Assembly: GCF_000725495.1 (NCBI RefSeq)
Contig: NZ_JNZD01000033.1
Coordinates: forward strand, 3,895 to 67,894
DNA from: Streptomyces aureus
Lineage (GTDB): Bacteria; Actinomycetota; Actinomycetes; Streptomycetales; Streptomycetaceae
DNA length: 64,000 nt
Reading direction: 5' to 3'
In this document: one piece after another, positions 47,333 through 57,314 of the stretch
Position numbering within the stretch: position 1 is the first letter of the stretch
Layout of the letters: each line of letters opens with the position of its first letter
The notes under the pieces: generated by a model
Databases searched by the model: none
Seen by the model: the letters and a program-made list of their open reading frames with translations, nothing else
Told to the model about the DNA's origin: nothing
Made by a program: the position numbers and the translations under genes

Positions 47333-47980
47333 TCAATTCGCCACCTCGAGGTCGGGTACGACCTTCCGGAGCTCCTCCGCCGACAGCGCGCCCGCGCGCA
47401 GCAGGACGGGCACCTTGCCGGTGACGTCGACGATCGAGGAGGGCACGTTGCCGGGGGTCGGGCCGCCGTCCAGGTACACCGAGACGGAGTCGCCGAGCAT
47501 GCTCTGCGCGGCGTCGCAGTCCTCCGGCGCGGGGTGGCCGGTGAGGTTGGCGGAGGAGACGGCCATGGGGCCGACCTCGGTGAGCAGCTCGATGGCGACG
47601 GGGTGCAGCGGCATCCGGATCGCCACCGTGCCCCGGGTGTCCCCCAGGTCCCACTGGAGCGAGGGCTGGTGCTTGGTGACGAGGGTCAGCGCGCCCGGCC
47701 AGAACGCGTCGACGAGCTCCCAGGCCATCTCGGAGAAGTCCGTGACGAGGCCGTGCAGGGTGTTCGGGGAGCCGATGAGGACGGGGGTGGGCATGTTGCG
47801 GCCCCGGCCCTTGGCGTCGAGCAGGTCGGCGACGGCCTCGGAGGTGAAGGCGTCGGCGCCGATGCCGTAGACGGTGTCGGTGGGGAGGACCACCAGTTCG
47901 CCACGGCGGACGGCGGACGCCGCCTCACGCAGACCTGTGGTGCGGTCGGTCGCGTCGTTGGTGTCGTATCGCCGTGCCAT
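47333..47980 (-). CDS. Threonylcarbamoyl-AMP synthase (Sua5/YrdC/YwlC)
   Basis: A 215-residue enzyme with the YrdC-fold motifs LVVLPTDTVYGIGADAFTSEAV, DLLDAKGRGRNMPTPVLI, FWPGALTLV, TVAIRMPLHP and PMAVSSANLTG. It makes threonylcarbamoyl-adenylate for the universal t6A37 tRNA modification. It is the short form without the Sua5 C-terminal domain. The ATG at 47980 has GAGGAGG upstream. It lies between prmC and the phosphatase-like gene, a common arrangement in actinobacteria. Symbols ywlC, tsaC or sua5 are used. Confidence 0.93.
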   Translation of the reverse strand: MARRYDTNDATDRTTGLREAASAVRRGELVVLPTDTVYGIGADAFTSEAVADLLDAKGRGRNMPTPVLIGSPNTLHGLVTDFSEMAWELVDAFWPGALTLVTKHQPSLQWDLGDTRGTVAIRMPLHPVAIELLTEVGPMAVSSANLTGHPAPEDCDAAQSMLGDSVSVYLDGGPTPGNVPSSIVDVTGKVPVLLRAGALSAEELRKVVPDLEVAN

Positions 47981-48051
47981 TTAGCGGGCCTCCTCATACA
48001 CGTACTGCTGGCTGGGGGTGCGAAGAAACGCGAGGCGGGGGAACGCGGCGC

Positions 48052-48070
48052 GCGCACGGGCGCCGTGCGC
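48052..48070 (-). terminator. Hairpin after prmC
   Basis: GCGCACGG (48052-48059) pairs perfectly with CCGTGCGC (48063-48070) over a GCG loop, 20 bp beyond the prmC stop on the minus strand. It may partly separate prmC from the Sua5 gene. Confidence 0.6.
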
Positions 48071-48090
48071 CCCGGCCGCGTGCGCCCGGC

Positions 48091-48936
48091 TCACGGCATC
48101 GCCTTGCGCGCGGTCGCGAACCGCGGCCGGTTGTTGAGGTCCGGATGGTCGGCCGCGTCGGCCCAGCCCCGCTCCTCGGTGAAGATCCAGGGCACCTGTC
48201 CGCCCTGGGTGTCGGCGTGCTCGATGACGACGACACCGCCGGGCCGCAGCAGCCGGTGCGCGGTGCGCTCGATACCGCGGATGAGGTCGAGTCCGTCCTC
48301 GCCGGAGAAGAGGGCGAGCTCGGGGTCGTAGTCCCGGGCCTCGGGCGCCACGTACTCCCACTCGGTGAGCGGGATGTACGGGGGGTTGGAGATCACCAGG
48401 TCCACCTGGCCGTCGAGGTCGGGGAAGGCCGTCAGGGCGTCTCCCTGGCGCAGGTCGACCCTGGACCCCTCGACGTTCTTGCGCGTCCACTGGAGGGCGT
48501 CCTCGGACAGCTCCACGGCGTGCACGCGCGAGCGCGGGACCTCCTGCGCGAGGGCGAGCGCGATGGCGCCCGAACCGGTGCACAGGTCGACGATCAGCGG
48601 TTCGACGACGTCCATCGCGCGGACGGCGTCTATGGCCCAGCCGACGACCGACTCGGTCTCCGGGCGGGGCACGAAGACACCGGGCCCCACCTGGAGTTCG
48701 AGGTAGCGGAAGTAGGCGTGCCCGGTGATGTGCTGGAGCGGCTCGCGGGCCTCGCGGCGCGCGGTCACCTCCCAGTAGCGGGCGTCGAAGTCCGCGTCCT
48801 TGACGGTGTGCAGCTCGCCCCGCTTCACGCCGTGCACGAAGGCGGCGAGCTCCTCCGCGTCGTTGCGCGGCGAGGGCACGCCGGCGTCGGCCAGCCGCTG
48901 GGTGGCCTGGGCCACTTCCGCGAGCAGCAGGTTCAC
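48091..48936 (-). CDS. prmC: PrmC, release-factor glutamine methyltransferase
   Basis: A 281-residue methyltransferase. Domain order is an N-terminal helical domain followed by an AdoMet-binding domain with IVDLCTGSGAIALALAQEVP and the catalytic NPPY in DLVISNPPYIPLTEWEYV. It methylates the Gln of the GGQ motif in release factors. The target RF1 gene prfA lies 32 bp upstream in the same direction, as in many bacteria. The start is GTG 48936 with GGAGG upstream. Formerly called HemK. Confidence 0.95.
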   Translation of the reverse strand: MNLLLAEVAQATQRLADAGVPSPRNDAEELAAFVHGVKRGELHTVKDADFDARYWEVTARREAREPLQHITGHAYFRYLELQVGPGVFVPRPETESVVGWAIDAVRAMDVVEPLIVDLCTGSGAIALALAQEVPRSRVHAVELSEDALQWTRKNVEGSRVDLRQGDALTAFPDLDGQVDLVISNPPYIPLTEWEYVAPEARDYDPELALFSGEDGLDLIRGIERTAHRLLRPGGVVVIEHADTQGGQVPWIFTEERGWADAADHPDLNNRPRFATARKAMP

Positions 48937-48968
48937 GCTGGTCCTCCGGGGCTGAGCTGTTGTCGTGG

Positions 48969-50045
48969 TTATGCGGCGGCGAGCTTGGCGGCCGAGTCCG
49001 CGTCGACGCAGGCCTGGATGACGGCGTCGAGCTCGCCGTCGAGGACCTGGTCCAAGTTGTACGCCTTGAAGCCGACGCGGTGGTCCGAGATGCGATTCTC
49101 CGGGAAGTTGTACGTACGGATCTTCTCGGAGCGGTCGACCGTGCGGACCTGGCTGCGGCGGGCGTCGGCGGCCTCCCGCTCCGCTTCCTCCTGCGCCGCC
49201 GCGAGGAGCCTGGAGCGCAGGATACGCATCGCCTGCTCCTTGTTCTGCAGCTGGCTCTTCTCGTTCTGGCAGGACGCGACGACTCCGGTGGGAATGTGCG
49301 TGATGCGCACCGCGGAGTCGGTCGTGTTGACGGACTGGCCGCCGGGGCCCGAGGAGCGGTAGACGTCGATCCGCAGGTCGTTCGCGTGGATCTCCACGTC
49401 GACCTCCTCGGCCTCGGGCGTGACGAGCACGCCGGCGGCGGAGGTGTGGATACGGCCCTGCGACTCGGTCGAGGGCACGCGCTGCACCCGGTGCACACCG
49501 CCCTCGTACTTCAGCCGGGCCCAGACGCCCTGGCCGGGCTCGGTCGCGCCCTGGCCGCCCTTGGTCTTCACCGCGACCTGGACGTCCTTGTAGCCGCCGA
49601 GCTCGGACTCGGTGGAGTCGATGATCTCGGTCTTCCAGCCGATGCGCTCGGCGTAGCGCAGGTACATGCGCAGGAGGTCACCGGCGAACAGGGCGGACTC
49701 GTCGCCGCCGGCGCCCGCCTTGATCTCCAGGATGACGTCCTTGTCGTCGCTCGGGTCGCGCGGGACGAGCAGCAGGCGGAGCTTCTCGGTGAGCTCCTCG
49801 CGCTGCTTCTCCAGGTCCTTGACCTCGGCGGCGAAGTCGGGGTCGTCGGCGGCGAGCTCCTTGGCCGTGCCGATGTCGTCCCCGGTCTGCTTCCAGGAGC
49901 GGTACGTCGCGACGATCGGGGTCAGCTCGGCGTAGCGCTTGTTGAGCTTGCGCGCGTTGGCCTGGTCGGCGTGGACCGACGGGTCAGCGAGCTTCTTCTC
50001 CAGATCGGCGTGCTCGCCGATCAGTTCCTCGACCGCCTCGAACAT
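48969..50045 (-). CDS. prfA: Peptide chain release factor 1
   Basis: A 358-residue factor. Diagnostic features are the codon-recognition PST in [14 protein letters not shown], the catalytic GGQ in [20 protein letters not shown] and the C-terminal [22 protein letters not shown]. It ends translation at UAA and UAG. The start ATG 50045 ([14 protein letters not shown]) has GGAG 6 bp upstream; a TTG at 50057 is in frame. It is followed by prmC, which modifies it, and preceded by rpmE and its terminator. Confidence 0.96.
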   Translation of the reverse strand: MFEAVEELIGEHADLEKKLADPSVHADQANARKLNKRYAELTPIVATYRSWKQTGDDIGTAKELAADDPDFAAEVKDLEKQREELTEKLRLLLVPRDPSDDKDVILEIKAGAGGDESALFAGDLLRMYLRYAERIGWKTEIIDSTESELGGYKDVQVAVKTKGGQGATEPGQGVWARLKYEGGVHRVQRVPSTESQGRIHTSAAGVLVTPEAEEVDVEIHANDLRIDVYRSSGPGGQSVNTTDSAVRITHIPTGVVASCQNEKSQLQNKEQAMRILRSRLLAAAQEEAEREAADARRSQVRTVDRSEKIRTYNFPENRISDHRVGFKAYNLDQVLDGELDAVIQACVDADSAAKLAAA

Positions 50046-50158
50046 CTCCGGCTCCAATGGACTGTCCCCGGCCGCGTGGGGGGCTCGGGAACGTAGGTAC
50101 GGCGTGGGGTTCCCCTGCTCGAACGTGTCGAGAGCCCGGGGAGGGGGCTGGACCGCAA

Positions 50159-50207
50159 AGCGCCGGTCCCGGCGTCCCCCGTGCGGGAGACGCCGAAGAC
50201 CGGCGCT
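50159..50207 (-). terminator. Three-tier hairpin terminator after rpmE
   Basis: AGCGCCGGTC (50159-50168) pairs with 50198-50207, CGGCGTC (50170-50176) with 50189-50195, and CCCG with CGGG at the tip. It lies 9 bp after the rpmE stop on the minus strand. Confidence 0.85.
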
Positions 50208-50216
50208 GTGGGCTCG

Positions 50217-50438
50217 CTACTTGCTGGCAGCGGCAGCCTTGCCGAAGCGGGCCTCGAAGCGGGCCACACGGCCACCGGTGTCGAGGATCTTCTGCTTGCC
50301 CGTGTAGAACGGGTGGCACTCGGAGCAGACCTCGGCGCGGATGGTGCCGCTGGAGATCGTGCTGCGGGTGGTGAACGACGCGCCACAGGTGCAGCTGACC
50401 TGCGTCTCGACGTACTCGGGGTGGATGTCGCGCTTCAA
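50217..50438 (-). CDS. rpmE: 50S ribosomal protein L31
   Basis: A 73-residue protein starting [19 protein letters not shown] and ending [11 protein letters not shown]. It is the zinc-binding type, with Cys at 16, 18, 38 and 41 (SCTC, VCSEC). L31 bridges the ribosomal subunits. The start codon is TTG at 50438, with GGAG 6 bp upstream. A zinc-free paralogue usually exists elsewhere under Zur control; it is not in this window. The gene is upstream of prfA with its own terminator. Confidence 0.95.
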   Translation of the reverse strand: MKRDIHPEYVETQVSCTCGASFTTRSTISSGTIRAEVCSECHPFYTGKQKILDTGGRVARFEARFGKAAAASK

Positions 50439-50601
50439 GGTGTCTCCTAGTTTCGGGAGGGCGCCGGGTCGCCGCCGCTGGATGCGGATGCGTGAACCGG
50501 GGCCGACGTACCAGTTTGCCAGCACTGGCCGTATCCCCCAAAACGGGGGGACGCGGCGATCTATTCCCCGAGGTGGGACGGGGGCCGGACGGGGCCCCGA
50601 T

Positions 50602-50622
50602 CCGGGCCCGCGCGGGGCCCGG
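50602..50622 (-). terminator. Terminator after the LCP gene
   Basis: CCGGGCCC (50602-50609) pairs perfectly with GGGCCCGG (50615-50622) over five bases, eight bases past the LCP stop. The rest of 50439-50629 should hold the rpmE promoter, for which I saw no clear -35/-10 pair. Confidence 0.65.
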
Positions 50623-50629
50623 GGGCCGG

Positions 50630-51766
50630 TCAGCCGGGGGTGACGACGCCCTTCGCGGTGCCGGTGGCGGTTCCCTCGGTCGCGGCCTTCGGGATCGGCC
50701 TGTCGGCCTCCAGGGCCTTCCAGACGAGCTCGGCCTTGGGCTTGTCGACCAGGACCCTGTTCGCGTCGGCGGGGTCGTACTGGACCGGCATCGTCACCAT
50801 CGTCATGTGGGACGAGCCGATGCCCTTGAGGCCGCCCGCGAAGGAGGCCAGGTCGGTGACGCTGCCGATGTCGGAGTCGGTGGTCACCGTCTTGGTCGCG
50901 GTGTCGGCGAGGTCGTACAGCTTTTTCGGGTTGGACAGCAGCCCGATGTGCTTGACCTGGTCGACGAGGGCCTTCATGAACGCCTGCTGGAGCTGGATGC
51001 GGCCGAGGTCGGAGCCGTCGCCCACGCCGTGCCGGGTGCGGACCAGGCCGAGCGCCTGCTTGCCGTTCAGCTCGTGCGAGCCGGCCGGCAGGTGCAGATG
51101 GCTCTCCTGGTCGGAGATGGGCTTGGTCGTGGTGACCGTGACCCCGCCGAGGTCGTCGACCAGCTTCCGGAAGCCGCTGAAGTCGACCTCGATGTAGTGG
51201 TCCATGCGGATGCCGGTCAGGGACTCGACGGTCTTCACCGCGCAGGCGGCGCCGCCGGTCGCGTACGCCGAATTGAACATCGCGCCGGAGACCGCGCCGT
51301 GGACGGTGCCCTTGGAGTCGGTGCAGGAGGGCCGCTGGACGAGGGTGTCGCGGGGGATGGAGACCACACTGGCCCGCTTGTGGCCCTTGTACACGTGGAC
51401 GATCATCGCGGTGTCCGAGCGGGCGCTGCCGTCGTCGGCGCCGCCGCCCAGCTTCTTGTTGGTGCCGGAGCGGGTGTCGGAACCGAGCACCAGGATGTTC
51501 TCGGAGCCGTTGTCGATCTTCAGGGGCCGGTGGCTGCCCAGCGCCTGGTTGATGTCGACGCTCTTGAGGTTGCCGTTGAGCTTGAAGAACAGATAGCCGG
51601 CTCCGGCGCCGCCGAGCGCCACCACACCGGCCGCGGTCCAGGCCGTGACGATCAGGGCCTTGCGCCGCGTGCTGCGGGTCCTGCGGCGGCTTCCGTCCGG
51701 TCGGGGCGGGCTGCTGGGGCCGGAATCGCCCGGTATGACGGGCTCCGGCGTGCTCTCGGCGGGCAT
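50630..51766 (-). CDS. LytR-CpsA-Psr (LCP) family cell-wall ligase
   Basis: A 378-residue protein. A Pro/Ser/Arg-rich cytoplasmic N-terminus is followed by one membrane helix (about 37-61) and an extracellular LCP domain with [56 protein letters not shown] and [12 protein letters not shown], including the Arg and Asp residues that hold the polyprenyl pyrophosphate. Such enzymes attach teichoic acid or other glycopolymers to peptidoglycan. A WecA-type initiator of such polymers lies at 43838. ATG at 51766. Confidence 0.92.
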   Translation of the reverse strand: MPAESTPEPVIPGDSGPSSPPRPDGSRRRTRSTRRKALIVTAWTAAGVVALGGAGAGYLFFKLNGNLKSVDINQALGSHRPLKIDNGSENILVLGSDTRSGTNKKLGGGADDGSARSDTAMIVHVYKGHKRASVVSIPRDTLVQRPSCTDSKGTVHGAVSGAMFNSAYATGGAACAVKTVESLTGIRMDHYIEVDFSGFRKLVDDLGGVTVTTTKPISDQESHLHLPAGSHELNGKQALGLVRTRHGVGDGSDLGRIQLQQAFMKALVDQVKHIGLLSNPKKLYDLADTATKTVTTDSDIGSVTDLASFAGGLKGIGSSHMTMVTMPVQYDPADANRVLVDKPKAELVWKALEADRPIPKAATEGTATGTAKGVVTPG

Positions 51767-51915
51767 ATGGCTCCTCGGCTTCCTCTGCTCTGCTCCCCGG
51801 TCGGTTACCCCCTGCTTTCAGGGCCAGGCCCATCTGGTCGTGACGAGGCGTACCGCTCCATGGTCGCTCCGTACGGTCAGACGGGGAAACTCGGGAAAGG
51901 GTTGCACGACGCAAA

Positions 51916-51979
51916 GTGCCCACCGCGTGACGCGGTGGGCACCCTGTGTGTCCGGCCTGAGCGGGGAGAACCCCGCTCA
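51916..51979 (-). terminator. Two consecutive perfect hairpins after the protease gene
   Basis: GTGCCCACCGCG (51916-51927) pairs with 51931-51942 over TGA. TGAGCGGGG (51958-51966) pairs with CCCCGCTCA (51971-51979) over AGAA. Both follow the protease stop on the minus strand, the nearer one by 9 bp. A double terminator protecting the LCP gene from read-through. Confidence 0.85.
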
Positions 51980-51988
51980 CCTGCGAGA

Positions 51989-53779
51989 TCAGCCGAAGAT
52001 GTCGTACTGCTTGAAATCGGTACCTACCGAGACCCTTGTGGCAAAGATCTCGCTGGTGGCCTTTCCGGTCCCCTTGTAGAGGTAGAGCGTGCCGCCGGGG
52101 GTGCGGGCCAGGAAGTCGGCCTTGCCGTCGCCGGTGATGTCGCCGACCGCGTCGAAGGCGTTGTAGCCCGTCCAGGCGCTGCGCACCTTGATGCGGGAGG
52201 AGAACGCCTCGGAGCCGGTCTTGCCGGTGCCCTTGTACAGGTACAGGTCGTCGCTGCCCGACGCGCGGGCGAGCAGGTCGGCCTTGCCGTCACCGGTGAA
52301 GTCGCCGTGCGCGCGGATGGAGTTGTACTGGTTCCAGCCGGTGCGGACCTGGATGCGCGCGGAGAAGGTGCCGTTGCCCTTGCCCGGGTACTCCCACATC
52401 GCTCCGGCGGAGTCGACGGAGAGCATGTCGGGCAGGCCGTCGCCGGTGATGTCGCCGGGGGCGATGACGCGGGTGCGGGTCTTCCAGTTGGTGAAGATCT
52501 TGTCGGTCGACCAGTCGTCGATCGACTTCACGTAGTGCATCCAGAAGATGTCGCCGCTGGTGCTGTCGCGCACCACGAGGTCCTGGTAGCCGTCACGGTT
52601 CAGGTCCGTCTGGAGGACGGAGTTGACCCCGCTCCAGTTGCCCCACGTCACGCGCGCGGCGAACCCGGAGCCGGTGGAGTCCTTCGAGTAACCCGTCTTG
52701 GTCGACGAGTTGCGGACCCAGAGGTCGGCCTTGTGGTCGCCGCTCAGGTTGGTGTCCTCGACGCGCGGGTAGGCGGCGCCGACGTAGGTGCTGACCTTCG
52801 AGAAGACGCTGTACGCGCCCTTCGCGACGCAGTCCTCGACACCCCAGGAGACGACACCGACGATGCGGCCGTTCACGATCAGCGGGCCACCGGAGTCGCC
52901 GTTGCACGCCGTGGTGGTGCCGGCGTCGGTGCCGGTCGCCTTGGTGCCCGCGCAGACCATGTGACCCGCGACGAAGTCGGTGCCGTACGTGGTCTTGCAG
53001 GTGGTGTCCGAGTTGATCGGCAGCGTGGCCGTCTTCAGCGTCTCGGAGATGTCCTGCGTGGTGGAGGTGGTGCGGCCCCAGCCGTACAGCGTGCCCTTGG
53101 TGCCCGACGCGTACGACGCGGTGTCGCCCGACGTCGTCATGCGGATCGGCTTGGCGCTCACGGGGTTCGCCAGCGTGATGATCGCGATGTCGTTGTCGAT
53201 GGTCGTCGAGTTGTACGACGGGTGGTTCCACTGACGCCAGGGAGCGCTGACCGTGGCGCCCGACGGCAGCGTGCTGCCGCTCGCCAGCTGAGCGGTGCCG
53301 GTGACGACGGCGCCGTTCGCCTTCCAGTCGTAACCCTTGACGCAGTGCGCGGCCGTGAGGATCTTCGTCGGCGCCACGACGGAGCCGCCGCAGAAGAAGC
53401 CGATGTCGTTGGCCTCGTCGTAGTACCAGAGCTGCGCCATCCACGGAGCCGTGGAAATGGTGGTCGTGGTACCGCCGATGATCTTCGGGTCGACCTTCGC
53501 CGTGTTCGTACCGGCGCTCAGGGACGCCTTCCGGGTCGTCCGGCCCGCGACGTCGTCACCGGCGACGGCGCCCGCCACCCGCTTCTCCAGCTCGGCCTGG
53601 GACGGCGTCGAGTGGGTGGGCCGCACGGTCGGAGTCGGCGGCGTCGTGCTGGGCGCGGCGTTCGCGGACGACATCAGAAGCGCGCCGGCGACCACCGCGG
53701 CGAGGCCCGCCGCGGCGACCGGAACGGCGATCCGTATGCGGCGTCTGTGCCTACCGCCCCCGGACGTGGACGTATCCAC
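51989..53779 (-). CDS. Secreted trypsin-like serine protease with VCBS/FG-GAP repeats
   Basis: A 596-residue protein. An Arg-rich N-terminus and hydrophobic segment (about 16-37) end in SSANA, a likely signal cleavage site. A Pro/Thr propeptide precedes IIGGTTTT, the trypsin activation site. The triad motifs are [19 protein letters not shown] and [11 protein letters not shown]. The C-terminal half has five calcium-binding-like repeats (for example [35 protein letters not shown]), typical of FG-GAP/VCBS beta-propellers. It is exported and probably binds surfaces or polymers while digesting protein. Start GTG 53779 with GGGGGA upstream. Confidence 0.92.
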   Translation of the reverse strand: MDTSTSGGGRHRRRIRIAVPVAAAGLAAVVAGALLMSSANAAPSTTPPTPTVRPTHSTPSQAELEKRVAGAVAGDDVAGRTTRKASLSAGTNTAKVDPKIIGGTTTTISTAPWMAQLWYYDEANDIGFFCGGSVVAPTKILTAAHCVKGYDWKANGAVVTGTAQLASGSTLPSGATVSAPWRQWNHPSYNSTTIDNDIAIITLANPVSAKPIRMTTSGDTASYASGTKGTLYGWGRTTSTTQDISETLKTATLPINSDTTCKTTYGTDFVAGHMVCAGTKATGTDAGTTTACNGDSGGPLIVNGRIVGVVSWGVEDCVAKGAYSVFSKVSTYVGAAYPRVEDTNLSGDHKADLWVRNSSTKTGYSKDSTGSGFAARVTWGNWSGVNSVLQTDLNRDGYQDLVVRDSTSGDIFWMHYVKSIDDWSTDKIFTNWKTRTRVIAPGDITGDGLPDMLSVDSAGAMWEYPGKGNGTFSARIQVRTGWNQYNSIRAHGDFTGDGKADLLARASGSDDLYLYKGTGKTGSEAFSSRIKVRSAWTGYNAFDAVGDITGDGKADFLARTPGGTLYLYKGTGKATSEIFATRVSVGTDFKQYDIFG

Positions 53780-53861
53780 TCAAGTCCCCCCTCAGAGAAA
53801 AGAGTTCAGATCTGCTTCAGCAGAAGTTCAAGGGCGCGATCGTACACGTGTCCCGGACGGC

Positions 53862-53907
53862 GCAAAGGGCCGCCCCCGTCACCTGGGTGACGGGGGCGGC
53901 CCTTTGC
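53862..53907. terminator. Perfect 21-bp hairpin terminator
   Basis: 53862-53882 pairs perfectly with 53887-53907 over a CTGG loop. It lies 49 bp beyond the rho stop on the minus strand and upstream of the protease. One of the strongest structures in the window. Confidence 0.9.
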
Positions 53908-53956
53908 GGTTCTGCCCTGCGAATCACGGTCGTCGAGGACCGTGACCGCGTAAAGA

Positions 53957-55996
53957 TCAGTCGTTGCCGTTGCCCGGCGACGGCGTGGTCTTCTGGATCT
54001 GGAGCAGGAACTCGGCGTTCGACTTCGTCTGCTTCATCTTGTCGAGGAGCAGTTCGATCGCCTGCTGCTGGTCGAGCGCGTGCAGCACGCGGCGCAGCTT
54101 CCAGGTGATGGCGAGCTCGTCGCTGCCGAGCAGGATCTCTTCCTTGCGGGTACCGGACGCGTCGACGTCCACCGCCGGGAAGATGCGCTTGTCGGCCAGC
54201 TTCCGGTCGAGCTTGAGCTCGGCGTTGCCGGTGCCCTTGAACTCCTCGAAGATGACCTCGTCCATGCGCGAGCCGGTGTCGACGAGCGCGGTGGCGAGGA
54301 TCGTCAGCGAACCGCCGTCCTCGATGTTGCGCGCCGCGCCGAAGAACCGCTTCGGCGGGTAGAGCGCGGTCGAGTCGACACCACCGGACAGGATGCGGCC
54401 GGAGGCCGGGGCGGCGAGGTTGTACGCACGGCCCAGACGCGTGATCGAGTCGAGCAGCACGACGACGTCGTGGCCCAGCTCCACCAGACGCTTGGCACGC
54501 TCGATGGCGAGCTCGGCGACCGTGGTGTGGTCCTCGGCCGGACGGTCGAAGGTCGAGGAGATGACCTCGCCCTTGACCGACCGCTGCATGTCGGTGACCT
54601 CTTCCGGACGCTCGTCGACCAGGACGACCATCAGGTGGCACTCGGGGTTGTTGTGCGTGATCGCGTTGGCGATCGCCTGCATGATCATGGTCTTGCCGGT
54701 CTTCGGCGGGGCCACGATCAGACCGCGCTGGCCCTTGCCGATCGGCGCGACGAGGTCGATGATGCGGGTCGTCAGCACACCCGGGTCGGTCTCCAGGCGG
54801 AGCCGGTCCTGCGGGTACAGCGGCGTCAGCTTGTTGAACTCCGGGCGGCCGCGGCCCGAGTCGGGCGCCATGCCGTTGGTGGAGTCCAGGCGCACGAGCG
54901 CGTTGAACTTCTCGCGGCGCTCGCCGTCCTTGGGCTGGCGGACCGCGCCGGTGACGTGGTCACCCTTGCGCAGACCGTTCTTGCGGACCTGGGCCAGCGA
55001 GACGTACACGTCGTTGGGACCCGGCAGGTAGCCCGACGTACGGATGAACGCGTAGTTGTCGAGGATGTCGAGGATGCCCGCGACGGGGATCAGCACGTCG
55101 TCGTCGGCGACCTGCGGCTCGGCGATCTCGTCGCGGCCACGACGGCCACGGCGGTCACGGTAACGGCCGCGACGGCCGCGACGGCCGCCCTCGAAGTCGT
55201 CGTCGTCCTGCGGTCCGTTGTCACGGGGACCGTTGTCACGCGGCTGCTGCTGACGGTCCTGACGGCCGCCGCCCTGCTGCTGGCGGTCCTGACGGTCCTG
55301 GCGCTCCTGCCGGTCCGGGCGCTGCTGGCCGGCGCCCTGGCCGCCCTGCTGCTCGTCGCCCTTGACCGGGCGGCGGTCGCGGTCACGGCCGCGGTCGCGG
55401 CGGTCACGGCGCTCGCGACGGCCCTCGGCGCCCTCGGCCTCGCCCTGCGCGTCGGCCTTCGGCTCGTTCTTGGCCTCGGCGGCGACCGTCTCGGGGCTGC
55501 CCGCCTCGGCGGTGGCGCGACGACGACGGCGCTCGGCGGGGGCGTCCTCCGCCCCGCGGTCGGCGTCACCCGTCCGGGAGGGACCGCCGGCCGGCTGGCC
55601 GGGGATCTCGATCTGCTGCTGGGCCACGGCCTTCTCGGCGGCCTTCTCGGCCTTGTCCGCGGCGGGCGCGGCGGCCTCGTCGCCGGTGCGGGCCTTCGAG
55701 GTGGCCCGGCGCTTCGGCTTGGTCTCGGCGGCGTCGGACTCCGTCTTCGCCGGAGCGCCACCCCCGGCCTGCGCCTCCTTGATGACCTCGATCAGCTGGC
55801 TCTTGCGCATCCGCGCGGTGCCCCTGATGCCGAGGCCGGACGCGACCTGCTGCAGCTCGGCCAGCACCATGCCCTCGAGGCCGGTACCGCGGCGTCGCCT
55901 GGAGCCGGCACCGGTGGCAGGCGCGGAGGCGTCCGTGGCGGGCGCGGCAGCGGTCTCCTCGACACGTGCGCCCATCAGATCGGTGGTGTCGCTCAC
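53957..55996 (-). CDS. rho: Transcription termination factor Rho with a large Arg/Asp/Gln-rich insert
   Basis: A 679-residue Rho, much longer than the 420-residue E. coli form. The N-terminus has a SAP-like part ([34 protein letters not shown]). Next comes a roughly 200-residue disordered insert rich in RR, DR, QQGG and RGR. The RNA-binding domain ([31 protein letters not shown]) and ATPase domain (P-loop [26 protein letters not shown]) follow. Such inserts are typical of high-GC Gram-positives and add RNA binding. The start is GTG 55996 with AAGGA upstream. The strong intrinsic hairpins nearby may work with Rho. Confidence 0.95.
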   Translation of the reverse strand: MSDTTDLMGARVEETAAAPATDASAPATGAGSRRRRGTGLEGMVLAELQQVASGLGIRGTARMRKSQLIEVIKEAQAGGGAPAKTESDAAETKPKRRATSKARTGDEAAAPAADKAEKAAEKAVAQQQIEIPGQPAGGPSRTGDADRGAEDAPAERRRRRATAEAGSPETVAAEAKNEPKADAQGEAEGAEGRRERRDRRDRGRDRDRRPVKGDEQQGGQGAGQQRPDRQERQDRQDRQQQGGGRQDRQQQPRDNGPRDNGPQDDDDFEGGRRGRRGRYRDRRGRRGRDEIAEPQVADDDVLIPVAGILDILDNYAFIRTSGYLPGPNDVYVSLAQVRKNGLRKGDHVTGAVRQPKDGERREKFNALVRLDSTNGMAPDSGRGRPEFNKLTPLYPQDRLRLETDPGVLTTRIIDLVAPIGKGQRGLIVAPPKTGKTMIMQAIANAITHNNPECHLMVVLVDERPEEVTDMQRSVKGEVISSTFDRPAEDHTTVAELAIERAKRLVELGHDVVVLLDSITRLGRAYNLAAPASGRILSGGVDSTALYPPKRFFGAARNIEDGGSLTILATALVDTGSRMDEVIFEEFKGTGNAELKLDRKLADKRIFPAVDVDASGTRKEEILLGSDELAITWKLRRVLHALDQQQAIELLLDKMKQTKSNAEFLLQIQKTTPSPGNGND

Positions 55997-56384
55997 GAAG
56001 GGTCCTTCCCTGGAGCGGACGTCGGCCTGTCTGGCTCGGCGACCGGTTGTGCTGTCCGGCATTGGCCCTTGCTGTGTGGACCGTGCCGGGGCGGTGGTCC
56101 GCCAAAGCGGCGGAAGACATTGCAGATGATGACGATTCCGGAGCCGTGGCACTGAGTTTCGGTGTCATCGGCTCGGTCACGCCGGTTCCGGAGCGTGCTC
56201 AGCACTGCTCAGCGCATGGCACCCAATGCAAGGCACGTAGCAGTTTGGGAGGCTCCCGGAAGAATGGGTGTCCCGGACAGGGACGCGAAGCACCTCGCCA
56301 TGGTGGGGTCGGGTGCAGACTTGAGGTTAACACTACCGGATCCAACAAACATTCCCCCTCTCCAAATCCGGCAACCGTGCGTCG
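55997..56384 (-). promoter_or_regulatory. Long leader region upstream of rho
   Basis: This 388-bp region lies between thrB and rho. TAGTGT (minus strand, near 56331) is a possible -10 and would give a leader of about 330 nt. rho is autoregulated in several bacteria through its leader, so a Rho-dependent control site here is plausible. Small reading frames exist in it but overlap one another and have no clear ribosome-binding site, so I do not call a gene. Confidence 0.4.
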
Positions 56385-57314
56385 TCAATCGACCTCGACC
56401 GGTGCGAGCGGCAGCACGCACGCCCCCTGGGCGTCGAGGTCCAGACGGTTGGCGGCCCAGCTCTGACCTGCGAGATCGGCCACCTTGTCGGCCGAGGCGC
56501 GGTCGGCCAGCGCGAGGACCGTGGGCCCCGCGCCGGAGATCACCGCGGGGATGCCGTCCGCGCGCAGGCGCTCGACGAGCGCGGCGCTCTCCGGCATCGC
56601 CGGAGCGCGGTATTCCTGGTGCAGACGGTCCTCGGTGGCGGGCAGCAGCAGCTCGGGGCGCCGGGTCAGGGCCTCGACGAGCAGTGCGGCGCGGCCCGCG
56701 TTGGCGGCGGCGTCGACGTGCGGGACGGTGCGCGGCAGCAGTCCGCGCGCGGTCTCGGTGAGCACGGGCTTCCCGGGTACGAAGACCACCGGGACGATGG
56801 AGTCGGCGGGGTCCATACGGATCGCCCGCGCGGCGCCGGACTCCATCCAGGAGAGGGTGAATCCGCCGAGCAGACAGGCCGCGACGTTGTCGGGGTGTCC
56901 CTCGATCTCGGTCGCGAGTTCGAGCAGCGCGGTGTCGTCGAGCCTGCTCTCTCCGCCTATGGTCACCGCGCGGGCGGCGACGATTCCGGCGCAGATGGCG
57001 GCCGACGAGGAGCCGAGGCCCCGGCCGTGCGGAATGCGGTTGGCGCACACGATCTCGAGGCCGCGCGGCTGTCCGCCGAGCAGGTCGAACGCGGTGCGCA
57101 GGGAACGTACGAGGAGATGCTTCTCGTCGCGCGGCAGCGTCTCGCTGCCCTCACCCGCGATGTCGATGTGCAGTCCTGAGTCGGCCACCCGGACGACCAC
57201 GTCGTCATAGAGCCCCAGTGACAGGCCGAAGGCGTCGAAACCCGGGCCGAGGTTGGCACTGGTGGCGGGGACGCGCACCCGGACGGCGGCGGCGCGGAAC
57301 GCTGGACCGGCCAT
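56385..57314 (-). CDS. thrB: Homoserine kinase
   Basis: A 309-residue GHMP kinase. Visible motifs are VRVPATSANLGPGFDAFG, the ATP-binding loop IPHGRGLGSSSAAICAG and GISGAGPTVLALA-type sequence AVISGAGPTVLALADRA. It phosphorylates homoserine for threonine synthesis. The ATG at 57314 begins MAGPAFRAAAVRVRV. It lies 622 bp downstream of thrC, so it is probably transcribed separately; TAGGCT (minus strand, 57456-57461) is a possible -10. Confidence 0.95.
   Translation of the reverse strand: MAGPAFRAAAVRVRVPATSANLGPGFDAFGLSLGLYDDVVVRVADSGLHIDIAGEGSETLPRDEKHLLVRSLRTAFDLLGGQPRGLEIVCANRIPHGRGLGSSSAAICAGIVAARAVTIGGESRLDDTALLELATEIEGHPDNVAACLLGGFTLSWMESGAARAIRMDPADSIVPVVFVPGKPVLTETARGLLPRTVPHVDAAANAGRAALLVEALTRRPELLLPATEDRLHQEYRAPAMPESAALVERLRADGIPAVISGAGPTVLALADRASADKVADLAGQSWAANRLDLDAQGACVLPLAPVEVD

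Noticed and set aside
54080..56155. A 690-codon frame opposite rho
   Set aside because: Mirror of the rho coding sequence with no recognisable domain; rho has clear motifs on the minus strand.
56315..56365. A SigR-type promoter (GGAAT and GTT) upstream of rho
   Set aside because: The elements are present but the spacing is 19 instead of 18 bases, so I do not claim oxidative-stress control.
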